Shown here: one piece after another, positions 11,338 to 20,916 of the stretch | Position numbering within the stretch: position 1 is the first letter of the stretch | Layout: each line of letters opens with the position of its first letter | Assembly (NCBI GenBank): GCA_950295325.1 | Contig: OX485805.1 | Coordinates: 12,030,501-12,057,500 of the forward strand | Direction of reading: 5' to 3' | DNA: 27,000 bases | Origin: Polytrichum commune | Taxonomy: Eukaryota > Streptophyta > Polytrichopsida > Polytrichales > Polytrichaceae | The notes under the pieces: generated by a model | Told to the model about the DNA's origin: nothing | Database searches by the model: none | The model's input: only the letters and a program-made list of their open reading frames with translations | Made by a program: the position numbers and the translations under genes

Positions 11338-11600
11338 AACACATGTACGTAAAACCACAAGTGAGTGACGTTTTAGAGTTCATGGAATATAGTCGGGAGG
11401 TTAGATAAAGACCAAAAGGGATTGAATGGGAACCATTGTAAGCAGACCTACTACCATCAAATTCGGAAAGTGGAAGGGAGAGTTATCAGCCAACCCTCGA
11501 TGTCACCCTCCCATAAGATGAGAAGTTCCAAGAGTTTATGACATTCTAAGTGAGGGATTTGCATTCCCTACTAGGTGAGGGACCCACAGACAAGAGCTCC

Positions 11601-12600
11601 TCAAGCTTTCAACATTTTCAAGTGAACTTCGGAAGGTAGCTTAGGGTTCAGATCAAAAGTTTGTAAATTCCACATGGAATCCATGATGGTGTCAAATAAG
11701 GCCACTCCACCTCTGGTGAACTTCTGGTGCTGCTTACAAGCAGTTGCACTTCTCTTTGCTTGCTCAAACTCCTCTTTATGAACTGGGTCTTTCTCTTGTC
11801 TTAGCAACTTCTCTCGCCATAGATGAGTCTGTTACTATCCTCAGATCCTCTTGTGTGATTGCATGCTCAATATTCAGCACTCCGGGGTGTGGTTGACATC
11901 TGCACATATTATAAAGCCATAGTAGTCCTAATTTATTGCTCATTCCCAAAATATTACCCAACAGTTAGATATGCATGTCATTCTCCAAATTTTGTGAACT
12001 CCTCATTATTCCAAACGAGAGTAGAGGCGCCCATAGCCGATCACTTAAGAGGTTTTGTGCCAGATATGGAGAAGTATAAGGTGGTGCAAACTTTTCCCAT
12101 GTAGGAAGATTGAAATTACGAGGGCTGCAATTTGTTTCGGTAACTTTATCCTTAGATTGAAAAGACTGTGAATTGTTGAAGTCAAAAGTTGATCCGAACT
12201 ATGACCAATGTGTAGAGTTTGCCATAGTTGCTCATTTTAACCTCTCATTCTTTCTCATTTTATCACTCAAAACTAGGACATGTGTCATGGCACCATTGGT
12301 TCCAGCTAGGTCAAAAGTCAACCTTAGCCTTATCAAGATTCAATATTAGCTTGATCGAAACTTTGGTATCCTATAGATTGTCAATGGGGTCTTAATCGGG
12401 AATAGACACCTCCACTATATAGAGCTTACATAATCATCTACTAAACTTGCGCTCCATGGAAAATGGAATTCCACTCTTATCTCCCAAAGTTTGGGCTTCA
12501 GTCTTGTTGGCTGCTTCTTCCGATTCACAATGAACCCTTGCCTGAGTCCTTCTCTGTGCACTGGATAAGGAAACCCCAACCTTCCGTCATCATGTGCCAT
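11601..12600 (-). pseudogene. Scattered coding-like remnants, unidentified
   Basis: Three minus-strand open stretches have protein-like composition: 12415-12600 (includes GFIVNRKKQPTRLKPKLWE), 11776-11961 (ends DLRIVTDSSMAREVAKTRE) and 11601-11807 (HKEEFEQAKRSATACKQHQK, then LFDTIMDSM). The last two overlap in different frames around 11776-11807 and would join if one frameshift were assumed. Between 11962 and 12414 the strand is closed in all frames. I recognise no family. The simplest reading is a decayed gene or transposon coding region. Confidence 0.3.
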
Positions 12601-12606
12601 AGTAAT

Positions 12607-13190
12607 AAGGTACTGAGGCCTTAAAGTGACACTTTAAGAAACATTTTCTATTTCAGGAAGGTTAAGTAGCTTCGAAGACTTTCAAAAGAATTCCAAAGAT
12701 TAACAAATCTATACAGAGTCTACCAAAAAAACAAACTCGAAAATTCAAAAGTCATGTGCAATCTACATAAATTCTTAAAGTCGTCTCAAGGAAAGAGCCT
12801 CTTACTCTCAACCAGGGGGGTCTATTGATGTTGGATTGCTAACTGAGAATCACCACAAAATCAACCTTATTGCAGGTGAGGATCTTCTATGAAATGAAGG
12901 TGTTGTCCCCCTTTTGTGGATCACTTCTGTCACCACCTCGTTGAGCAGGTATTGATTAGCCATTGAGATTGGCTAAAGTTGGGGCTTTTCTATAAATGTT
13001 TCTTGCATCCTTCTTACACCACTATTATGAATGGCTAAAGTGATGTTATTTTATACTTAATGCTACATATGATTAATCGTTGTTAACAATGACTTACTTG
13101 ATGGCACCATTGCGCTCACTTGTTGATGGCTTAAGGATGAAAAGTAGGTGCCACCAAAGGGAAGGTGTTACTTTAAGGCCTTAGTACCTT
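12607..13190. mobile_element. 584 bp TIR element
   Basis: The left end AAGGTACTGAGGCCTTAAAG (12607-12626), continuing TGACACTT, is matched in inverse at 13162-13190 by AAGGTACTAAGGCCTTAAAG continuing TAACACCTT. That gives about 28 bp of inverted terminal repeat with three or four mismatches. The interior is non-coding. Flanks do not show a clear target-site duplication, so the class is open. Confidence 0.7.
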
Positions 13191-13255
13191 AGCAACACAA
13201 GGATGTGCAATGTCCATGCTAAAAAAGGACATGAACAGAATGAGGTGCATGCAGT

Positions 13256-13401
13256 CATAACAATACTTAGCTAATGAGTTGTGTTCAACTACCCTGGCTT
13301 TAGACTCGGTCTAAAGCATTGGGACTCTAGCATCTGGAGTTTTTATTCTCGAATCTAATGTTGGGCCCATGAACACAACTCGTCAGCTAAGTAATGTTAT
13401 G
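13256..13401. repeat. 146 bp hairpin-forming inverted repeat
   Basis: Arms of 32 bp (13256-13287 and 13370-13401) share ACTTAGCT and GAGTTGTGTTCA and pair with three or four mismatches. Just inside lies a second small perfect hairpin, GCTTTAGAC-TCG-GTCTAAAGC at about 13298-13318. It could be a very short MITE or a transposon-derived hairpin transcript; expression is unknown. Confidence 0.75.
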
Positions 13402-13550
13402 GCAATTAAAATAAAGGTGACAGGTTAAAATCGAGGTTCGCGTGATGGTGGGTCACACCGCATTTTTGCAATAGGAAGTCTCCACTTCTATAGAGATAAA
13501 GCAATAACAATAGGATGTTACAAGTGGAAGAGATCTAGTTACAGAAAAGT

Positions 13551-13925
13551 ACACTAAATATGATATTTAGTGTCATATGGTATTTAATGTCACTAGGGAT
13601 AACTTATTGGATGACACTTCTTATGAATAACTGAACAAGTATTGTCACGGATGGTGGATGAGTTCATCCATTGGCCAAATCCCTACCTTCTCTTGTCAGC
13701 AACTTGTGATGAAATATTATCATGGACGATGAAAATTTGGATGAAAAATCACTTGGTAAGTGACAGTAACTGAAACACTGTGATTCTATAATCCCCCCAA
13801 AATTTTACAAGGAATGACAAATGATGTTGGGTTAACATTTAGCATTGGTGACCCTACACCACGGTTGACAATTAGTATTGAGCAAGACAATTAGAGTTGG
13901 TGACACTAAATGTCATATTTAGTGT
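13551..13925 (+). mobile_element. MITE family A, copy 3 (complete)
   Basis: A 375 bp element, same orientation as copy 2 and clearly homologous over its length. The left terminus ACACTAAATA-TGA-TATTTAGTGT is itself a perfect 23 bp palindrome. The right terminus is the same with one mismatch, so each end is a small hairpin as well as one half of the inverted repeat. Flanks AGT and GGC do not form a duplication. No coding capacity. Confidence 0.85.
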
Positions 13926-16020
13926 GGCTCAAACGTTTTAATGAACTCAGATAATGTATAAGCTGCAACTTCTCAAAAATAGTTTGAGGTAAATATGCAT
14001 GTAAATTCTGCTAGAATTCACATGACTATATTGAGTTTCACCTATTGTGTGGCTTGCTTAAAGGATTATGTGTTGAGTAGTCCGTCTAGGAAGCCAAGGT
14101 AATTTTCTGCCTTAAGTGGGACCCGAGACATCCTCTGCCAGGTGAAGGTAAAGAGTGTAGGGGAGGAACTAGCATCTGTGTGTCAAAGGGGTGCCAAAAA
14201 TCTTCTAAGCGCACCTAATTGATATTTGAGTAAACTGGACTAAGTCCAAGTCCAGTATTATATAACGTGTTGAATTATATCATAGGATTTTACGATAAGA
14301 TTGTACGTAAAATCTTCCTATAGAGTATGCAGTGTTGATGATGACAATGTTGTAGGAGTTCTTTTGATTATATTCTCACTATTCAACATAAACTTATATG
14401 GATTTAACATCAACAAACATCATTCAACATTTGATTTTTTTTCCCATCATGAGTTAATAGCATAACATTCAGGGGAAAAAAATGGCACATGTATTAAATC
14501 TCAATGACCTCCTTTCAATCGCGTTGGTCACGGGACCATCTAAATCTTCGGTTCATACATGACACAGATTGATTGGATCAGATGGTGATCAACTCGTGGC
14601 ACAATTTGAAGGAAAACCGTTTGAAGGAATTATAGTAGATTCACTAAGCCAACTGATCAATCATGAAAGAGAAATACTACAATAAAGAGAAATGAGACTT
14701 GCATTGCCACTTTTTACTTACTGTTGTTGTTCTTGCCAACTATCGTTGCTTTCCTTTTTATTTTGTTGCAGCTCCTCATCGAGATCATCTCGGGAAGGGT
14801 TGTTTTAATGGAACATGAACATTTCTCAAGTGGGAGCTTGTTTATGAGGAAGATGTGTGAGTTTTGGCCTAGTTTTTATCACGCTTCACCTCTCGAGTCA
14901 TGTGAACTTTCAGTTGAGTGAAGTTGCACATGAATTTGTGGGAGTTCAATGTTGGATGGGTAGATGATCCAAAACCAACACAAGAGCAGGTTGATGTTGA
15001 GGTGGTGGACATTCTCAAGATCGATATGTACACAACCAATATGTAGGATTCTAGGGTATCGATTGCAAGTCTACATGTGAACAAGTATAGATCCAATGCA
15101 ACGTTCTGTCTTTGGCATTTGTGATATTTCATAAAGGATTCAAAGGTCGTTTGGGAAGCTAACTTTGTAGCTCTTAGGGAGATTCTTAGTTGTATGGATG
15201 GTTATCGACTAGATTTGGGCGCAAAAGTGCGTGTATCATGCATTCTTTTGTACAATAACCTCCGTTCATCGTATGGAAATATTAACCAATAACTTGATCC
15301 TCATGGAATACGTTCAAGTTTGTTGCGGACAATGTAATGGGAATGAAACAACAAACACAAGTCACCGTCAATGCCATTACCACTTCACCACCAGACATCT
15401 AGGTTCGGAAAGGAAGTTCAATAAAGGATTAGCACTTGACACAATGAGATTGCATCTTACAAAATTCTTCATACAAGCTTCATTGATGAGGTTTCCCCAA
15501 CATCTTTGCAATTTTGGCGAAGGGAGGGACGATGTATTGGAAGTAAATCTATATTGACTATGTTTTAGTTGGTGGGTATGGGTCGTTATGGGAATATGCA
15601 CCTCATGTACATCATCACAAAGGGCATTCATCAAATGGATTTATTTTATTACTTGGGATAGATCAAAATAACTCAAAAAGGGCTCACAAACTAATAATAT
15701 AATCGTGCCTGCTACTTTCAAAATGCGATCATGCCACATCATATTCTAATATCAATAACTACATCCTTGAATCAATTGTGCAGACCTTGGCATTTATTGT
15801 AGTTTTTTCCATCCTTATGAGTCCCACTCATATTAATTATGTGAGGAATAAACCAAAAACATGGAGTGGTTGTAAACTTGGTATTGTGAGTACATTGCAA
15901 TATTGATGCACAAAAGTATTCATGAAGAATTCAAAGACCTTATTTTCCTCAAGTACAACTATTTGTCATGCACTTTATAAAATATTAATATATTTTTATT
16001 TTTGAAAAAGTGCATATAAA
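13926..16020. other. Intergenic DNA with possible transposon debris
   Basis: No complete gene. Short coding-like stretches occur on the plus strand, for example around 14940-15045 (a VDDPKPTQEQVDVEVVDIL segment) and 15231-15557 (108 codons), but without recognised family or splice context. An imperfect hairpin lies at about 14282-14322 (ATAGGATTTTACG against its complement). Best read as old mobile-element sequence. Confidence 0.3.
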
Positions 16021-17070
16021 CGTCTAGGTACATTTGAGCATAACATTCCTGTTAGAAAAAATGATGAACATGTTAGTAGGCTTGTACAAACATTGGGCAT
16101 GCTTGATGCACAAGTGACAAAGTACGAGGAGGCCACAAATTCCAAAAGAAGGGGTACTAGGTGTGCCAAAACAAAAGTGTACCTACAATGCATTTTGTAA
16201 CACAACTTACCCCTTAGAAAATGCAACCTTATAATTCAACAATCCACTACTTAGGTCTTCGCACCAATTTGACAATTGCTTTGTACATGTATACTGAATT
16301 TGCAATGTTTCCACCCTTTGCTCCGAATTTTTTCACTGAGGTGGGCGACACATGCAGACAAGTGGTTGGTGAAGCACAAGAGCATGGATACTTGGACAAA
16401 TTTTGCACACATTGCCTACATGTCATATTTGCATGTTGACTTCTACCTCTCACAAATAAACACGAGAATATTTCATTTACAAGTGAGTGAAAGGCCTCCA
16501 CAAAAGAGCATAATGGACAAGGATATGAATTTTTACGTCATCGGAAAAGTTCATGACACCTAGTTGCATTTAAGCACATTATCTATGTTGGACAAAATGA
16601 TGAGCATGTTAGTTGGCTTGTGCATACGTTGGACATTCTTTAGGCACAAATGGCAAAGTATGAGGCCAAACTGACTTATTAGGTGTCAAAGGAAGGGAAG
16701 GTGTAAAACAAAAGTGCACCTACAATGCATTGGTTTTTGAAAAAACAAATTCACCACTTAAGACACGCAAACATATATTACAACAATCAAATACTTAGGC
16801 TTTCACACCAATATGTCAAAAAAGATTGTACATGTAGACTAGAGTTGCAATGTTCCAACGTTTCTAATTCTTGCTCTTCATATTGTGGAGGATGGGAACA
16901 ACACATGCGGACATGGAGTTGGTGAAGCACAAGGGTATGAATGTTGGACAAGTTTTGCACTCATTGCCTACATGTCAGACTTGCTTGTGGACTTTCTACC
17001 TCTCACACACAATATACAAGATTATTGCACTTATCCACTCTCAACTTAGTGTTGGAATCTCCTCATAAAT
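16021..17070 (+). repeat. Diverged tandem duplication, period about 536 bp
   Basis: Unit 1 (about 16021-16556) and unit 2 (about 16557-17070) share a long series of ordered landmarks: AATGATGARCATGTTAGT, GGCACAA/GATGCACAA, TACAATGCATT, ACTTAGGYYTTC, GGTGAAGCACAAG, TTGCCTACATGTCA and CTACCTCTCACA. Several hundred bases align with many substitutions and indels. Neither unit has a sustained open frame common to both, so this is repeat rather than gene duplication. Confidence 0.8.
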
Positions 17071-17399
17071 GATCAACAATATCCCCCAATTATAGGGATT
17101 GTTGAACCCAAATGGTTAGCAAATTTTTGAGCGAGGAATCCAATCTTTTGAAAACAAGTGTTTTTTTAATGCGCATTTTTGGATCCAATCTAACCACACA
17201 CCAACCCTGTTTTTAAAGGCGAAATTTAGCCCAAAAATGAAAAAAAAAGGTGGGTGACACCTGTGTGTTAATAAATGGGATGGAATGAGGCCTAAATCGT
17301 CAAATTCCATCCATCGAGAGCTCCCATAACGCCATATCCCAGCAATCCTAGCAATGATGTTAGCCAGCTGCCACCCACCAAATCCGATTTGATTTGGTG

Positions 17400-17938
17400 G
17401 CCATTCGCCGCCTCCCGCCACGAAGACGTCTTCGTCTTGCCGCCTTCCATCCCATCTCCTCAGCTTCCTCGCCGCTTACCGTTGCGCAGGGTTTAAGGGT
17501 CGCCAATATCCTCCGCCTTCATCGCTCTCCATTCCTCGCCTTCTTCCTCCTTCATCGCTCTCTGTCCTCACCATTTACTCCCTCATACTTCAATGCGAGT
17601 CGCCAATTGCAATTGCTCATACACCTGTTTAGCTTTGCTTAAATCATCCTTCAATGCCTTACCCCTTGCACATCACATCATATTGAAACTCCGCTACAAT
17701 TTCCATTGCAATCTGTGTTGATCAATTGAATTGTTGCAATTGCGTGGGTTGATGTGTTGTTCTGTAATGGACATTGCTTGTTGTTTAGGTTCAGTATATA
17801 ATGTCCACTTCCAATTTTATGATGCACAACTAGTTTGCTGCTACTGTTGTATGCTTAGATGATTTCTTGGTGATTTGTGGGTTTGCTCGCATCATCTGGG
17901 ACTAACAATCTGTGGGGTGGTTGTGCACACTTCTGATC
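17400..17938 (+). other. Probable promoter and leader of the disrupted gene at 17939
   Basis: GC content jumps at 17390-17600 with C/T-rich codon-like sequence typical of plant leaders, then falls to AT-rich sequence resembling a leader intron (17640-17900). An open stretch at 17394-17642 begins at TTG and is arginine- and serine-rich; I do not treat it as a gene. No TATA box could be assigned with confidence. Confidence 0.4.
17420..17435. promoter_or_regulatory. Palindromic C-box (GACGTC)
   Basis: ACGAAGACGTCTTCGT is a perfect 16 bp palindrome centred on GACGTC, a bZIP-type C-box, about 500 bp before the ATG of the disrupted gene. Regulatory role is inferred from motif only; it may be coincidental in GC-rich leader sequence. 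Confidence 0.3.
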
Positions 17939-18702
17939 ATGGATGGCACTGGCGTCTCTCCTCATGCGGGAACAAGTTCTTCTTCACAGAGGAGGAAGAA
18001 GGTGTGCATCGAAGCACACCAGGCGAGTGCGCTTAGTGCAAAAGTGGAGAGAGGCATGGTGAAGCTCCAACATCGCCAGAACACCCTGTTGTACTACGCA
18101 TCGTCCCGCCACCCAAGCAATGCGAAGCCGCTGGAGCTTGTTTCCAATACCATGCCGCTCCCAAGCTCTACACCGGGTTCTGATGCGAGCAACGAGCATG
18201 CATCAGCGTTCACGCCACCTGTAGTTGCAAAGCCTGTGGGTGACTCCGCCGCTGTTGCGGGAAGTCCAACATCGTCCTTTGATGCTCGCCATGCAGGACA
18301 AACATACTACATTATCATCGCTAGCACTTCAGAGGATGGAGGTGCAAAGACAACCAACGATCTGCAAGAGGTTAGTGTCCCCGACTCCGATGCACGGGTA
18401 GATCACTTAGTGCATTTTAAAAACGACGTGCGGCATAATATAGAGAGGATTAAAATCATTTGAAATAAAAATTATAAAGGAACTCCAAATAATGAAGGGG
18501 CCATTAAATGTAGACAATCCCATTATAAGTAAGTTAGATGGACATAAAACGTGGGCCATTATTTTTTTGTAAAATTAATATAGGGGCTGAAGATAAGGAT
18601 CCTAGAAAGTATGTTTAGTATGGTATGTAAATGGAATGGCATAGGGTGGACCCTAAACCTCTTAAATCTAAACCCTAAACCGCATGTTGTGTTTGTGAAC
18701 AC

Positions 18703-19112
18703 CACGGGGAGGTCACTTCATTGTCAAGTTGACACCACGTGCGGACAAAGTTTGCTACCCCTATATTACATGCCATATATAATTTTAAAATTTATGATAT
18801 TTTTTCTACATATACATAACCATTGATAGTATCTTTTGTATACTTTTTTGAAAATTTTAGTTCTTTTTATTATTTTTAGTAAATTTTTTAGTTCAATTAT
18901 GTGTCATTCTAGTTAGAAACGGTATGTTTTATGAAAAAAACAAATCATCAAATATAGTTACCACTTTTGACTATGTCATAGGTACTGTGTATATCTACTC
19001 ATGAAAAAAATTTGATAAAAATTTGACCCATTTTGGTGGTGCAACTTACCAAAAGAAGATTTTTTTTGGTCGCATGTGGTGTTCAACTTGACAATGGAGT
19101 GATCTACCCGTG
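18703..19112. mobile_element. Nested 410 bp hAT-like MITE
   Basis: Flanked by perfect 8 bp duplications GTGAACAC (18695-18702 and 19113-19120). Its inverted ends (CACGGGGAGGTCACTTCATT; complement of CACGGGTAGATCACTCCATT) continue for about 45 bp and belong to the same terminal family as the outer element. The second copy of the outer element has the uninterrupted site (GTAAACAC followed by ACGGACACTTTTCC at about 20114-20134), which confirms the insertion and its borders. Confidence 0.9.
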
Positions 19113-19296
19113 GTGAACACACGGACACTTTTCCTCTGTTTCCACCCTTACCCTATTTGAATGTAGTTGGGGTTATTTTGTACGCGCTGTAACATTGTGG
19201 ACACCACCCTAAATTGTAAATTCTAAACCCACTTTACTATGCTCTGTGTTTTTGGTCACTTGCATTGCAATGGCCGCTATGGTATTTGTGTTGGCA

Positions 19297-19404
19297 TCTC
19301 CTATGTGTTTTCATCATAACAGTGTTTGCAATGGTATTATTTTGCTATGGTCTCCTATGTGTTTTCTTCATAACTCTATTTGCAATGGTATTACTGTTTG
19401 TACC
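19297..19404 (+). repeat. 54 bp tandem duplication inside the hAT-like element
   Basis: TCTCCTATGTGTTTTC...TTTGCAATGGTATT occurs at 19297 and again at 19351 with a few substitutions. The second outer-element copy has only the first unit (from about 20297), so the duplication arose after the copies separated, or was lost in copy 2. Confidence 0.75.
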
Positions 19405-19839
19405 TTTTTTAATTTGTTTCCATGCTTTCCCTCAACACTCGTCAATTGCGTTAGGAAGTAGATTAGTTTTTATTACTTGAAAGGAATATAGAGTACAAAA
19501 AATTGCAGTGACTTGGACAATATAAGTAATGAAAGGGTGCAAACAAATGAGCCATTTTTGAAATTTAAGTAATTATAGGGAGGCTTTAATTCAGCCCTTA
19601 AAGGTAAATAGCCCCAAAACAAAAAAAAACCCCAGCTGTACGTGGTGCACAAAGATGCCTTAGAGTGATCTACATGTGCTCCGATGAGGATTATGATGAG
19701 GATGGTGAGAGTCTAGCCTCTAATAAGAAGCCGAGGAAAAACTACGATCTTATCCGAAAGTTTTAATTGGAGTGGGCGTGTAAATTTCCATGGGCAGAGG
19801 GTATTCTAACCAACAATGGTAGGTTGCACATGGTGAAGT

Positions 19840-20356
19840 CACGGGTAGATCACTTAGTGCATTTTAAAAACAACGTGCGGCATAATATAGAAAGGATTAA
19901 AATCATTTGAAATAAAAAATTATAAAGGAATTCCAAATAATAAAGGGGCCATTAACTGTAGACAATCCCATTATAAGTAAGTTAGATGGACATAAAACGT
20001 GGGCCATTATTTTTTTGTAAAATTAATATAGGGGCTGAAGATAAGGATCATAGAAGGTATGTTTAGTATGGTATGTAAATGGGTCAACATTTTGTAAACT
20101 GCATGTTGTGTTTGTAAACACACGGACACTTTTCCTTTGTTTCCACCCTTACCCTATTTGTGGTGTACTTTGGGTTATTTTGTACGCGTTGTAACATTGT
20201 AGAGTCCACCCTAAATTGTAAATTCTAAACCTGCTTTACTATGCTCTATGTTTTTGGTCACTTGCATTGTAATGACTGCTATGGTATTTGTGTTGGCATC
20301 TCCTATGTGCTTTCATCATAACAGTGTTTGCGAGGAATGCTATTTTGTGAGCGGTG
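19840..20356 (+). mobile_element. hAT-like element, copy 2, truncated
   Basis: Starts with the same CACGGGTAGATCACTTAGTG terminus as the element at 18393 and is nearly identical to it over about 240 bp, then continues collinearly once the nested MITE of copy 1 is skipped. Similarity fades at about 20356 and no right inverted terminus or matching duplication of the left flank GGTGAAGT is found. Either the 3' end was deleted together with the rest of the host gene, or the right end has diverged. Confidence 0.8.
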
Positions 20357-20501
20357 AGCGGTGAGCGATAACTTCTACAGTTTTTAGAAATTTTGTATTG
20401 AAAATAAAGCCCTATAATCAGGACTAGAGCAAGAATTTGAGAACTTTTGAGCTCTATGACCGTGGTTTTCACTGAAAACTTGAAAGTTTTAGAACACAAT
20501 T

Positions 20502-20507
20502 TTTATT
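20502..20507 (-). terminator. Candidate poly(A) signal AATAAA
   Basis: On the minus strand AATAAA lies about 72 bases after the stop codon of the ParB/methyltransferase-like pseudogene at 20580, a suitable distance for its former polyadenylation signal. Confidence 0.35.
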
Positions 20508-20916
20508 AAAGGGGCCTATATCCATGACAATTCCTGGGAGCTCAAGATACTTTGTATGATCAAGAAGGTCGCCATTACTTCAATCACTGCTACATAGAGG
20601 GCTCAACACTGCTTCTAAATCAAAGTAGCGTAGAACTCGAGGATCAACATGATTCTTAGGAGTGAAGAAGGATGTCGAATTCCCAGAGCTACCATGGGCA
20701 TACGCCAAGGCCATGGCTTCAGCATATACAGATAAGCCACGAGGACTTGGGGGCGGCGACGGAAAGTACCAAGTTGAAGGTGGAGTTCGTAGCGGTCTCC
20801 CTGAATTTGTCAAACTGCCATGTTCAGAGCAAGATTTAGGGATGGACAAAGGATGGATTACAAGTAAGAGATAAATAGAAAACAATATCAACCAACGAAG
20901 GCATTGACTTACTCAC

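Larger units (their letters stand above)
18393..19678. mobile_element. hAT-like non-autonomous element, copy 1, inserted in coding sequence
   Basis: A 1,286 bp element bounded by perfect 8 bp target-site duplications CTCCGATG (18385-18392 and 19679-19686). Ends are inverted, CACGGGTAGATCACTT at the left and complement of CACATGTAGATCACTC at the right, with weaker similarity further in (GCATTTTAAAAACGACGTGC against GCATCTTTGTGCACCACGTAC). Eight-base duplications are the hAT hallmark. The interior has no transposase frame. It carries a nested element (18703-19112) and a 54 bp tandem duplication. Removing it restores the reading frame of the host gene across the junction. Confidence 0.85.
17939..19839 (+). 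pseudogene. Disrupted gene, possible zinc-finger or hAT-transposase-like protein, N-terminal part
   Basis: The frame starts at ATG 17939 and runs to 18392, where a transposon is inserted. It resumes in the same frame after the second target-site copy (19679-19686) and continues to 19839, where a second transposon begins. The N-terminal 145 or so residues are low-complexity and basic (QRRKK at about 18-22), then an acidic stretch (DSDEDYDEDGE), then NKKPRKNYDLIRKF, an in-frame TAA at 19764-19766, and LEWACKFPWAEGIL...LHMVK. The (R)KF...W..KFPWAE pattern recalls, from memory, the segment just before a zinc finger in plant BED/TTF-type, hAT-related proteins; that zinc finger would have followed but is not in the window. 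The coding sequence without insertions is deduced from the perfect 8 bp duplication. Whether it was host gene or transposase is undecided. Confidence 0.55.

Noticed and set aside
18393-20356. The two related copies read as LTRs of one retrotransposon
   Set aside because: Copy 1 has its own inverted ends and perfect 8 bp duplications, and the DNA between the copies is coding sequence of the disrupted gene, not a retrotransposon interior.
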